From contig CAWAQG010000019.1 in NCBI GenBank assembly GCA_963784135.1, positions 1 to 64,000 of the forward strand: 64,000 nt of DNA, written 5' to 3'. The notes under the pieces were generated by a model, which saw only the letters and a program-made list of their open reading frames with translations, was not told where the DNA came from and did no database searches. The stretch comes from JADFXI01 sp963784135 (GTDB lineage Bacteria; Nitrospirota; Thermodesulfovibrionia; Thermodesulfovibrionales; Dissulfurispiraceae). Position numbers and translations under genes: made by a program. Of this stretch, positions 49,848 to 58,578 are shown piece after piece. Within the stretch, counting starts at the first letter, position 1. Each line of letters starts with the position of its first letter.

Positions 49848-51520
49848 AAAAAAGTATACAGTTTGTTGCCGCTATTGCGTTGTCAGTGCTGACCTTTTCA
49901 GTTCTCTACGCTTTCCGCACTCTCGATGACAACCGGTTGACGAGCTGGGAGTGGGTATTCGGTACAGTCAGCTTTGTCCGTATACTCGCACTCCTCATTC
50001 CAGGCAGCATTCTGGCCTACATGCTTTCAAGGAGTCCTGTGCCGGACCGTTGTCCCGCGCTCTTTCTTTTTGCCCTGTCCTTTGCCGCTGCCGCGCTGCT
50101 CTGGAGAGAGCCCGAGATGATAGTTGATGCATCACGGTATTTTACGCAGGCCAAGCACCTTGAACTTTATGGGACCGGCTATTTTCTGAGAGAATGGGGA
50201 AAGACTGTTGCGGTCTGGACAGACCTGCCGTTGATGCCCTTTATTTATGGGCTTGTCTTCAGATACCTTGGTGAGGCGAGAATTTATGTCCAGGTGGTCA
50301 CTACACTGTTCTTCTCATTAACGGTTGTGCTCACCTATCTCACCGGCAAAGCGCTTTGGGACAGGGAAACAGGTTTCTTCGGCGGTATGTTCCTGCTCGG
50401 TATCCCGTATATCTATACCCAGGCGCCGCTTATGCTTGTGGATATACCGACAATGTTTTTCTTCACGTTTGCCGTGTTTGCGTTTATTACAGCGCTGGAA
50501 CGCGGGGGTATCTGGGTGCCGATTGCTTCCGCAGCGCTGTTTCTGGCCATTTTTTCCAAATATTCAGCATGGCTGATGTTCTCGTTGCTTATTATTATTG
50601 CCGCGGTGCGCCTGCTTCAGGCCCGGCGTTCGCCGGGAGAAATCCCTGTCAGGAGCTGCGTCTTGCGTATAAGTATCCCCATCCTGTCCGCGGCAATTGC
50701 AGCCGGAGTTGTAATGCTTTTAAAATATGATGTCTTCTCCTCGCAGATAGGTCTCCTGCTCTCTTATCAAAAGCCGGGTCTCGGAAGGTGGGGAGAAAGT
50801 TTCAGCTCCACATTCCTTTTTCAGGTGCATCCATTTATCTCTGCGGCCGCAGTTTACTCAATTTATAATGCATGGAAAAAAAAGGACCCGAAGTATTTGA
50901 TTATCAGCTGGTTCATGGTGCTGATCGTTGTGCTCCAGATCAAACGGATACGCTATACGATAATCGCTTTCCCAATGTTTGCTCTTATGGCCGCTTACGG
51001 GACCACTGCTATCAGGGACATAGGTTTGAAGAGGCTCATCGTATTTGTGGTTGCAGCCTGTTCTCTCATCATCGCAGTATTTGCCTATCTCCCATTCCTG
51101 CAACAGACGAGCGCGCAGAATTTGCAGCGTGCCGGGGCATTCCTGAATACCCTTTATGGAAATAACGTCGAAGTGGTGGCGCTGCCCCGGAAAGGAGATG
51201 ACGTCAACATAGCGGTTTCCGTACCTCTTCTCGACCTCTTTACCGATAAGAAAATTCATTACGCTTATAAGCTCCAGGACGCGCCGGCCCCCAAAGACAT
51301 TGCGGTATCACCACTCCGCTTTACCTGGGCATATAAAAACCCCGGATACTATGAGGCCGATCCCGCTCCCGGCGCGCCGGTTGCAGTTATCAGCGGAGAG
51401 CCTCCGGGCATGCTTCCGGAAACGGTCTCTAAAAAGTTGATAAAGCATGAGCACTCAAAATCTTTTATTCTCGCTGATGATATATTTACCCACCAGACGT
51501 TTGTCACCGTCTATTACTAA
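49829..51520 (+). CDS. GT39-type membrane glycosyltransferase
   Basis: 563 residues with about ten to twelve membrane segments. An acidic motif in the first periplasmic loop (REPEMIVDASRYFTQAKHLE) and a later pair (LMLVDIPTMFFFTF) match the ArnT/PMT layout. By family it transfers a sugar from a polyprenyl-phosphate carrier in the periplasm. The start may instead be the ATG at 49844. It follows the DsrE pair directly. Confidence 0.75.
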   Translation: MARGGMKKSIQFVAAIALSVLTFSVLYAFRTLDDNRLTSWEWVFGTVSFVRILALLIPGSILAYMLSRSPVPDRCPALFLFALSFAAAALLWREPEMIVDASRYFTQAKHLELYGTGYFLREWGKTVAVWTDLPLMPFIYGLVFRYLGEARIYVQVVTTLFFSLTVVLTYLTGKALWDRETGFFGGMFLLGIPYIYTQAPLMLVDIPTMFFFTFAVFAFITALERGGIWVPIASAALFLAIFSKYSAWLMFSLLIIIAAVRLLQARRSPGEIPVRSCVLRISIPILSAAIAAGVVMLLKYDVFSSQIGLLLSYQKPGLGRWGESFSSTFLFQVHPFISAAAVYSIYNAWKKKDPKYLIISWFMVLIVVLQIKRIRYTIIAFPMFALMAAYGTTAIRDIGLKRLIVFVVAACSLIIAVFAYLPFLQQTSAQNLQRAGAFLNTLYGNNVEVVALPRKGDDVNIAVSVPLLDLFTDKKIHYAYKLQDAPAPKDIAVSPLRFTWAYKNPGYYEADPAPGAPVAVISGEPPGMLPETVSKKLIKHEHSKSFILADDIFTHQTFVTVYY

Positions 51521-51608
51521 TATTTATTTATCCTATTAGTCATTGACAAAGAAAACCACGTGTTTCTATACTATCGAGGAAAAAACTTTCTTGGGGAGGG
51601 AGATGGCA

Positions 51609-52685
51609 ATGGAAGAAGGTGTGATTCAAAGTGTCAGCTTAGGGTATATTGTTTCCGCGCTGATATGCGGAGGCATACTCGGTTTCGTGCTGCAGCGCGG
51701 CAGATTCTGTATGAATTCCGCGTTCAGGGATGTCGTATTCATTCAGGATATTACTCTTTTCCGGGGCTTCCTTATCGCTCTCGGCGTGATGATCGTGGGC
51801 TCCAATTTTCTTAATGATATGGGGTACATAAAGTTGATGCCTCAGACCTTTTATCCTTTGGCCAACATCGTCGGAGGCTATCTCTTTGGACTCGGCATGG
51901 TGCTGGCGAGCGGCTGCGGCAGCGGCATCTATTTCAAGGCGGGCGAGGGGCAGATTGCGGCGATTGTCGCCATCTTGGGCTTTTTAATCAGCGCCGGCGC
52001 AACACTTTTTGGGGTCTTAAATCCTCTTTATACAGCATTCAGGAGTGTTAAGTTCGAGATTGCGGGTAAGTCTAATGCTATGTTGTGGGAACTTTTTGGC
52101 GATGGGATGACCACAAAATGGATAGTGATCGCTGTTATCATTGCAGGGATATTCATTTTCAGTCTGAAGGACAAGCCGTTTTCCTTGGGAAAGCAGAAAG
52201 GCTTTTATTGGTCGGTGACAGGCGTGCTTCTCGGTCTTACCGGTGTGCTTACGTTCTGGGCTTCACAATATTGGGGCGGAGGATTTGCAAGAGGGATGAA
52301 CTTCACCTCTCCTTCTGCCGAACTCATTTCCACACTTATAACCAACGACGCTCATTCTAAATTTTTTCCTATGTCAAGTATCGGCCATTTCACGGTTACC
52401 TGGGCTGAAATTGCGGTAATAGGCGTGCCGTTAGGGGCTTTTATCAGCGCCAAAATACTCAAGGAATTTTCATGGAAGGTGCCTTCAGCTCAAGAGTTGG
52501 TCACTGTTTTCCTGGGGAGCCTTCTCATGGGCTTTTCCGGCATCACAGCGGGCGGCTGTAATATTGGGCAGGGATTGACAGGTTGTACCACACTGTCAAT
52601 CGGGAGCATCAGCGCTCTTATAGGGATGATCCTGGGCAACTGGACGATGGTATATTTCAAGTTTATCAAGCCGATGCAGGACTGA
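51609..52685 (+). CDS. YeeE/YedE-family sulfur transporter
   Basis: About 358 residues, with nine or more membrane segments. Cys-containing motifs GFVLQRGRFCMNSAFRD, LASGCGSG and TAGGCNIGQGLTGC match the thiosulfate-transport family. The ATG at 51609 is 8 bp after GGAGGG; 51603 and 51543 are other options. It sits with DsrE-like genes, which supports a role in thiosulfate or sulfur uptake. Confidence 0.85.
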   Translation: MEEGVIQSVSLGYIVSALICGGILGFVLQRGRFCMNSAFRDVVFIQDITLFRGFLIALGVMIVGSNFLNDMGYIKLMPQTFYPLANIVGGYLFGLGMVLASGCGSGIYFKAGEGQIAAIVAILGFLISAGATLFGVLNPLYTAFRSVKFEIAGKSNAMLWELFGDGMTTKWIVIAVIIAGIFIFSLKDKPFSLGKQKGFYWSVTGVLLGLTGVLTFWASQYWGGGFARGMNFTSPSAELISTLITNDAHSKFFPMSSIGHFTVTWAEIAVIGVPLGAFISAKILKEFSWKVPSAQELVTVFLGSLLMGFSGITAGGCNIGQGLTGCTTLSIGSISALIGMILGNWTMVYFKFIKPMQD

Positions 52686-52717
52686 TAGCCGGCGTTTCTT
52701 CTCGCAAACGGATTTGG

Positions 52718-52757
52718 GTCCGGTGGAATGGCGCATTATGTTCCGCCGGACTTTTTT
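52718..52757 (+). terminator. Rho-independent terminator after YeeE/YedE
   Basis: GTCCGGTGGAA / TTCCGCCGGAC (11-bp stem with a G-T pair) followed by TTTTTT. It closes the operon that ends with the transporter. Confidence 0.88.
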
Positions 52758-52820
52758 ATTGAAGTGGAAAATTATTTGCCGGTGCATATAAACTAAAGGG
52801 AGGGATGAGGATCTTTTCCT

Positions 52821-54221
52821 ATGGTAAGACTGTTTAACAAAGAAATCCCAACCATTATTCTTGGAGGCGGGCTTACCGGCCTTGCCGCGGGATACTCTTT
52901 GGCAAAAGCAGGGGTCAGGACTGAGATATTCGAGCATGATGCTGCTGTGGGGGGCCTCTCCAGGACGATTATGAGCAACGGGTATCGCTTTGACCTCGGA
53001 GGCCACCGTTTTTTTACACAAAACCCTGAAATTAATGCCTTTATAAGAAACCTGATGGCCGGCGAACTGATTTCCGTTCCCAGGAAAAGCACCATCTTTC
53101 TGCGCAACAATTATTTTGACTACCCGTTAAAACCGCTTAATGCACTTTTCGGCATGGGTATCCCGACCACGGTAAAAATAGTCGAAGACTATATAGCCGA
53201 AAAGATAAGAGGACTGAGACAGTCTCCGCCGCATGTTTCGCTTGAGGATTGGGTTGTCGGCAATTTCGGGCGCACCATGTTCAACTTATACTTCAGGGAA
53301 TACAGTGAAAAAGTATGGGGCATCGACTGCAAGCTAATGAGTGTTGACTGGGTGGCACAGCGTATCAGGGGGCTTTCGCTCGCCGGGGCAATCAAGAACG
53401 CTTTCTTTAAGTTCAGCGGAAGGGACATCCCCTCTCTTGTGGACAAGTTTACTTACCCTCAACTGGGCATAGGCCGCATTGCTGAAAGGCTCAGGGAAGA
53501 AATAGAAAAGGACAATGCTGTGCATACAGGCACGCCCATAGTGCAGGTCAAGCACTCTCGGTCCGTGATAGAGAGTATCGAAGCGGGCGGCGGTCCGAAT
53601 CCCGGCCTCATATCGGGGGACTCCTTTATATCGACCATACCGATTACGAAGCTGGTGCGCCTGCTGGACCCTCCTGCCCCTGCTCCAGTCCTGAATGCCG
53701 CCTCAAAGCTGATGTTCAGGGACCTTGTTGTTGTTGCTGTTATGGTCGACAGAAAGCGGGTCACAGACCAGACCTGGATTTATGTTCCGGAAAAAAAGAT
53801 ACCCTTCGGCAGGATCCACGAGCCGACGAATTGGAGTGAGAAGATGGCCCCTGAAGGGAAAACAATTCTTGTAGCTGAATACTTCAGTTTCCAGGGAGAC
53901 AGTATTTGGAACGCCTCTGACGAGCACCTTGCAGACATTACTGTCCGGGGTCTTGAGCAGCTTGGATTTATCAAAAAAAGCGAAGTGTCGGGCAATGCTG
54001 TTGTGCGGGCAAAGCAGGCATACCCGCTTTTTGAAATAGGCTATGCGGAACAATGCGCGTTTCTTTACAATTACCTCGGCGCCTTCAGGAACCTTCATCT
54101 TGCGGGGAGGGTCGGCATGTTCAGATATTACAATATGGACCACGCAATAGAGTCGGGGTTGAGCGCGGCGCGGCAGATAATTCGCAGCGCCTCGGGTGCT
54201 TACGCGCCCCAGGCCGCATGA
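52821..54221 (+). CDS. FAD-dependent amine-oxidase/mutase-like oxidoreductase
   Basis: 466 residues. The FAD-binding motif is ILGGGLTGLAAGYSLAKAG with EIFEHDAAVGG after it. RFDLGGHRFF and YPLKPLNALFGM resemble UDP-galactopyranose mutase-like and protoporphyrinogen-oxidase-like enzymes. LAGRVGMFRYYNMDHAIESG is the C-terminal FAD contact. It overlaps the radical SAM gene by 4 bp. The substrate is probably a sugar or isoprenoid lipid. Confidence 0.75.
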   Translation: MVRLFNKEIPTIILGGGLTGLAAGYSLAKAGVRTEIFEHDAAVGGLSRTIMSNGYRFDLGGHRFFTQNPEINAFIRNLMAGELISVPRKSTIFLRNNYFDYPLKPLNALFGMGIPTTVKIVEDYIAEKIRGLRQSPPHVSLEDWVVGNFGRTMFNLYFREYSEKVWGIDCKLMSVDWVAQRIRGLSLAGAIKNAFFKFSGRDIPSLVDKFTYPQLGIGRIAERLREEIEKDNAVHTGTPIVQVKHSRSVIESIEAGGGPNPGLISGDSFISTIPITKLVRLLDPPAPAPVLNAASKLMFRDLVVVAVMVDRKRVTDQTWIYVPEKKIPFGRIHEPTNWSEKMAPEGKTILVAEYFSFQGDSIWNASDEHLADITVRGLEQLGFIKKSEVSGNAVVRAKQAYPLFEIGYAEQCAFLYNYLGAFRNLHLAGRVGMFRYYNMDHAIESGLSAARQIIRSASGAYAPQAA

Positions 54222-55705
54222 CTATGAAATGTGCGCTGGTCATACCGGCATGGGTGCCCGAGGACATCTTCTCTTCTAAAACCGCAAGCTCTCAAATCAA
54301 TTACTGGCAGCCGCTGGGTACGCTATATGTGGCTGCGGTTTTGCAACAGGCAGGGCATGAAGTCCGTTTCTTAAACGGCGCATTTCTTACTCACGAAGCT
54401 ATTTGCGAGGGGCTAAAGGGGTTCAACCCCGGCTTTATAGGTCTCTATTCCACGACTTTCGGCTGGGGAAAGGCGAAAAAGGCAGCAGAGGATTTCAAGG
54501 TATTGCTCGGCAGACAGGTTTTTATCTGTGCGGGAGGCCCCTATCCTATTGCCATGCAGGAGAAGTGTCTGGCAGATGCCGGGACGTCGGTGGATGCAAT
54601 AATCACGGGGGAGGGTGAATACTCTACTCTCGAACTCATAGAGCGGCTTGAAACAGGCAGCGGACTTGAAGGTGTTGCAGGCGTCGTTTACCGTGAAGAC
54701 GGCAGGATTATAAAGAACCCGCCAAGGCCGCTAATCACCGACCTTGATGCCCTTCCTTTCCCGGCAAGGGAACTGCTGGGCGATGCAATGCAGTATATCC
54801 CGCCCCCTGCCACCTACCGCAGAAAGCCTGTTGCTGTAATCATTACTTCCAGGGGATGCAACAGAAACTGCATCTATTGTTTTCAAATTGATAAAACCAG
54901 AGAGACCGGCATACGCTACCGCAATGTTGAAAATGTATTGAAGGAAATCGAGCACTGTCTTGGCCAGGGCTACCGTGAGATTAAATTCATTGATGACACC
55001 CTTGCCGCTGATTACGACCGCGCACTGCGGCTTGCCCGCGAGATAAAGGCCAGAAAATTCGACTTCACATGGTTTGCTTCAGCATGTGTGAACCAGGTCG
55101 ATAAACCGCTGCTCCAGGCTTTTAAAGACGCCGGCTGCTGGGCGATACTGTTCGGCGCGGAGAGCGGTGTTCAGAAGAACCTCAACACAATCAGGAAAGG
55201 CACAACCCTTGCGCAGATACGCACTGCGGTAAAGACGGCCCAGGAGGTGGGACTAAAGGTAAGCACTCCCTTTATGTTCGGTATTCCGGGAGAAACATAC
55301 GAGGAGGGTCTGCAGACGATAGACTTTGCAGTGGACCTTAATCCCGACATCGCAAACTTCCATGCCATTACTCCTTTCCCCGGCACCTACCTTTATGATA
55401 ATCTGGAAAAATTCGGGCGCCTGTCCGATGAACTCTCCGACTTCACATATCAGGGCGCGGCATTCGTCCCGTTTACAATGACGAGAGAAGAGATTGTAAG
55501 GCTGCGCCGGACAGCGTTCAGAAAATTTTATGGCAGGCCGTTATTCATTCTCAAAAAACTGCTCGAAATGAGGACCCCGCACGATTTCGCGGTCGCCTTC
55601 AAGAGCATGAGGAGCCTCTTCCGTCTTTTTAGCAGCAGTAGTATATTCAGCAGGCATGGCAGCAGGAAGGGCTTGACTACTTCACTTCCTCATGCTAAGT
55701 TTTAA
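54218..55705 (+). CDS. B12-binding-domain radical SAM protein
   Basis: About 495 residues from the ATG in the ATGA overlap; a longer upstream frame is out of context. The N-terminal 170 residues look like a B12-binding fold (PLGTLYVAAVLQQAGHEVRF, IITGEGEYSTLELI). The SAM cluster is SRGCNRNCIYCFQ, and KFIDDTLAADYDRA follows. The PFMFGIPGETYEEGLQTIDF motif is typical of the class. It may methylate or rearrange a lipid or polyketide-like substrate. Confidence 0.85.
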   Translation: MTMKCALVIPAWVPEDIFSSKTASSQINYWQPLGTLYVAAVLQQAGHEVRFLNGAFLTHEAICEGLKGFNPGFIGLYSTTFGWGKAKKAAEDFKVLLGRQVFICAGGPYPIAMQEKCLADAGTSVDAIITGEGEYSTLELIERLETGSGLEGVAGVVYREDGRIIKNPPRPLITDLDALPFPARELLGDAMQYIPPPATYRRKPVAVIITSRGCNRNCIYCFQIDKTRETGIRYRNVENVLKEIEHCLGQGYREIKFIDDTLAADYDRALRLAREIKARKFDFTWFASACVNQVDKPLLQAFKDAGCWAILFGAESGVQKNLNTIRKGTTLAQIRTAVKTAQEVGLKVSTPFMFGIPGETYEEGLQTIDFAVDLNPDIANFHAITPFPGTYLYDNLEKFGRLSDELSDFTYQGAAFVPFTMTREEIVRLRRTAFRKFYGRPLFILKKLLEMRTPHDFAVAFKSMRSLFRLFSSSSIFSRHGSRKGLTTSLPHAKF

Positions 55706-55734
55706 GTACGCGCTATATCGCACAGGAGGTCGTT

Positions 55735-55932
55735 ATGGACAGAGAAGACAGGAACTTGGGCATGATTACGATTTTTTCCTTTTTGGTCGGTGGGGCGGTG
55801 GGGGCCGGACTTGCTCTTCTTTTGGCCCCTCAGTCGGGCAAGAAGACCAGGAGACAAATAAGAGATATTGCCGAGGACCTTTCGGAGCAGGCCTCCGGTT
55901 ACGCAGACAGGGTGAAAAAGAAAGTATTTTAA
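55735..55932 (+). CDS. YtxH-domain protein
   Basis: 65 residues. One membrane segment (TIFSFLVGGAVGAGLALLLA) is followed by PQSGKKTRRQIRD, the YtxH signature. AGGAGGT lies 5 bp before the ATG. Such proteins are stress-linked membrane proteins of unknown role. Confidence 0.8.
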   Translation: MDREDRNLGMITIFSFLVGGAVGAGLALLLAPQSGKKTRRQIRDIAEDLSEQASGYADRVKKKVF

Positions 55933-55967
55933 GCGCCTGTCAGGGCATCTGAATACAAACCGGAACT

Positions 55968-56753
55968 ATGAAGCATTATTCGATCCTTCATCCCATATTC
56001 ATGTCTTTTTTCTCGAAATCTCTCTACCGGGATGTCGCCAGTAACTGGAGGGGTCTGTGCCTGACCTATCTCCTTATAGTGCTCACGTTGAATCTTATTC
56101 CGGATATGGTCAGGCTGCATGATCGCGTTGATGACTTCCTTGTTGAGGAAGTCCCTAAAGTTGTTCATCAAATCCCGACTATCACTATCTCCGAAGGCAC
56201 TGCATCAGTAAACGTGCCTGTCCCTTACATTATAAATGCGCCGTGGAGCAAGTTGCCGTTTGCTGTTATCGATACCTCTGACAGGGCTGCTCCTTCTGCG
56301 GACGTAAAGGCGACTATTATGCTGACAAGAACAAAACTGACTGTAAAAGATGACGCATCCGAGATACACGCGTTCGACTTTTCACGGATACATCATGCCG
56401 TCATAGACAATGACCTGATCTATCGCTGGCTGGAGGCATTTAAACATTATTTTATTTTTGCGGTATTCCCTTTTGCCCTTTTTTTCGCCTCCCTGTATTA
56501 TTTTATTCAGGCTTTGCTTTGCGCGTCTATAGGAATGTTTTTTGCTAAAATGTTTAATCTCGACCTGAAAGCCCGTGCCTTGATCCGCCTCTCAGTCATA
56601 GCGTTCACTCCTCCGCTGATGCTTCAGACAGTGCATTCCCTGCTGGATATAGAATTCCCCTATAGCGGCGTTATATCCCTTATGCTCGCAACAGGCTATC
56701 TGTACTTTGCTGTAAGTGCCTGTTCCGAGAAAACAGTATCGAGAGTGGCGTGA
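55968..56753 (+). CDS. DUF1189-type membrane protein
   Basis: 261 residues. Membrane segments occur near residues 28-45, 165-190, 192-210 and 215-245 with a large outside loop between the first two (EEVPKVVHQIPTITISEG, VNVPVPYIINAP). The layout matches DUF1189. It follows YtxH by 35 bp on the same strand. Confidence 0.7.
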   Translation: MKHYSILHPIFMSFFSKSLYRDVASNWRGLCLTYLLIVLTLNLIPDMVRLHDRVDDFLVEEVPKVVHQIPTITISEGTASVNVPVPYIINAPWSKLPFAVIDTSDRAAPSADVKATIMLTRTKLTVKDDASEIHAFDFSRIHHAVIDNDLIYRWLEAFKHYFIFAVFPFALFFASLYYFIQALLCASIGMFFAKMFNLDLKARALIRLSVIAFTPPLMLQTVHSLLDIEFPYSGVISLMLATGYLYFAVSACSEKTVSRVA

Positions 56754-56760
56754 ACAAAAG

Positions 56761-56846
56761 GCAAGGGTCAAGGGGCAAGAGACAAGGGGCAAGGCTTAGG
56801 TAAGAGGTAAGAGATTCCAACCCCATGACCCTTGCCTCTTGCCCCT
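56761..56846. repeat. GGGTCAAG/CAAGGGGCAAG inverted repeat
   Basis: Several AAGGGGCAAG / AAGGGTCAAG modules face CTTGCCTCTTGCCCCT across about 40 bp. It is related to the repeat at 44320-44418. Confidence 0.6.
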
Positions 56847-56952
56847 ATTGTAATGCCCCTATTGTAATGACCCTATTGTAATGACCCTATTGTAATGACC
56901 CTATTGTAATGACCCTATTGTAATGACCCTATTGTAATGACCCTATTGTAAA
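56841..56952. repeat. Eight tandem 14-bp repeats
   Basis: Units of G(A/C)CCCTATTGTAAT, the last ending TAAA, with no gaps. Two begin GCCCC, six begin GACCC. The array ends 13 bases before the ATG at 56966 and runs straight into its AGGAGG. Copy number could vary and alter transcription of the gene. Confidence 0.9.
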
Positions 56953-56965
56953 TAAGGAGGATAAA

Positions 56966-57517
56966 ATGCCACAAGTTGCGGTGCTGCTTGCAGATGGATT
57001 CGAGGAAGTGGAGGCAATGGCAATTATCGATATTTTACGGAGGGCCGACATAACGGTGGTTATCGCCGGCTTACATGCAGGGCATATTGAAAGTGCACGG
57101 CATGTCAAGGTCATTCCTGATACTGTCATTGATACAATACGCGCCGATAATTTTGACATGCTTGTGCTCCCGGGCGGCCAGCCGGGCGCTGACAACCTCA
57201 ATGCGGATGAGCGTGTCAAAGTCCTGATCAGGGAATTCCACGATAAAGGAAAGCTTACGGGAGCTATATGCGCAGCGCCATATGTGCTGGCAAACGCGGG
57301 TGTCCTTGAGGGAAGGCGGGCCACCGCTTACCCCACATTCAGGGAAAGGCTGGGAAATGCGCTATACCAGGATGAAAATGTTGTAATAGACGGACAGGTA
57401 CTCACAAGCAAAGGCCCCGGAACGGCGCTGCACTTCGGAGTTGCTATCGTAGAGAGGCTCGTGAGCAGGGAGCGGGCGGAAGCGATAAAGGAAGCCATGC
57501 TCCTGCAGCTTTCCTGA
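56966..57517 (+). CDS. DJ-1/PfpI-family protein
   Basis: 183 residues. ADGFEEVEAMAIIDILRRA, LVLPGGQPGADNL and the nucleophile-elbow AICAAPYVLANAG with Cys match the family. GPGTALHFGVAIVE is the usual end. By family it is a glyoxalase, deglycase or chaperone. AGGAGG precedes it. Confidence 0.85.
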   Translation: MPQVAVLLADGFEEVEAMAIIDILRRADITVVIAGLHAGHIESARHVKVIPDTVIDTIRADNFDMLVLPGGQPGADNLNADERVKVLIREFHDKGKLTGAICAAPYVLANAGVLEGRRATAYPTFRERLGNALYQDENVVIDGQVLTSKGPGTALHFGVAIVERLVSRERAEAIKEAMLLQLS

Positions 57518-57539
57518 AGTTCTACCGAAGTTTGAGCGT

Positions 57540-58160
57540 TTATTGCGGCTCATTTGAAGCAACGGTTGTCTCCTGCAAGACACCTTTTTTGTGGAGCATT
57601 CTTAAAAGATTATTCACATTTATTTTAAGGTCATTATGTTCTTTTTTCAGTTGATCAGCATACTTGATAAGATTTGATAAACAGTTTTTCATAGTACTTA
57701 CATATACCACATTACCGGGTTGTTGATTAGCTAAAGAAACCCAATGTTCATATTTATTATTTAAATCGTTATTAAATCGGAACGAATCAACCAGACCTCG
57801 AGCCTTCGTGTAAGTCGTAACAATTCCTTTTCTCAAATCATTATCCTCTATCCTTCCTATCAAAAAAGCATTTGCAGTATAAACTGTAAAGTAATCCTGG
57901 CCTACCGGATAATACATAGCAAAAGGGCTATTTGCTGGTAATGTCTCAATTCTTACGCCGACTTCATCCTGGTATCTATTCCACAAGGTTTCTATTTCGT
58001 CATGGATTGCTTGAAGGACACCCTTAACAACAGCTGCTTCATTTATCTTCTGCTTTTCTAAATCATGTTTGTGCGTTAAATAAACTCCGAATAATGTGGC
58101 CGCACCAGCGATAACACCACCAACGACAGATGAGATAAGGTTTACTATCCATTCATCCAT
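57540..58160 (-). CDS. Single-pass membrane protein, unknown
   Basis: 206 residues. An N-terminal membrane helix (NLISSVVGGVIAGAATLFGVYL) precedes a helical soluble domain (VVKGVLQAIHDEIETLWNRYQ; NLIKYADQLKKEHNDLKI). It is AT-rich next to GC-richer neighbours and reads against them, so it was probably acquired. Family unknown. Confidence 0.65.
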   Translation of the reverse strand: MDEWIVNLISSVVGGVIAGAATLFGVYLTHKHDLEKQKINEAAVVKGVLQAIHDEIETLWNRYQDEVGVRIETLPANSPFAMYYPVGQDYFTVYTANAFLIGRIEDNDLRKGIVTTYTKARGLVDSFRFNNDLNNKYEHWVSLANQQPGNVVYVSTMKNCLSNLIKYADQLKKEHNDLKINVNNLLRMLHKKGVLQETTVASNEPQ

Positions 58161-58578
58161 GTGCCGGACTCCTTATTTTTTATAATTATAACAGAAGTCA
58201 GCATGGCCGGTAACAGCAAAATGATAATGTCAATCGGAAATTGCAGATATATGCTCGATAGGGCATGTGAGGATAACTTATGTTGTCAGGTCTGGACAGC
58301 TTCAGTTGGTATCTATGCAATCATTTCCGATGGTAACCCTCAGAATGATCACGATGCTTCAAAGTGAGAGGTACTGTGAGTTACAACTGACCGCACTCAA
58401 TAGCAAGTTATTCGGGCAACCGTATGGTGATCGTGCTGGGCATTCCAAGCCCTTTGATGTTGTAAGACGCCTCGGTACATAGAAGAAAATACAGTCAAAT
58501 ACTGGCGTCAGACAGGTCTGAACGACCGACAAAAGCCTTCACGTTGCAAATGGCATACTCTTATGCTAAGTTTATCTT
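58161..58578. other. Gap before pyruvate kinase
   Basis: No gene that I can support; short frames here lack ribosome sites. It may hold the decayed end of an acquired segment. The pyk promoter must lie close to 58500-58570, but no clear boxes are seen. Confidence 0.4.

Noticed and set aside
54053..54217. N-terminal extension of the B12-radical SAM protein
   Set aside because: It is an out-of-frame reading of the FAD oxidoreductase gene. The ATGA overlap start fits the family.
58161..58482. Short rightward ORFs before pyruvate kinase
   Set aside because: No ribosome site and no recognisable family; overlapping alternative frames are equally open.
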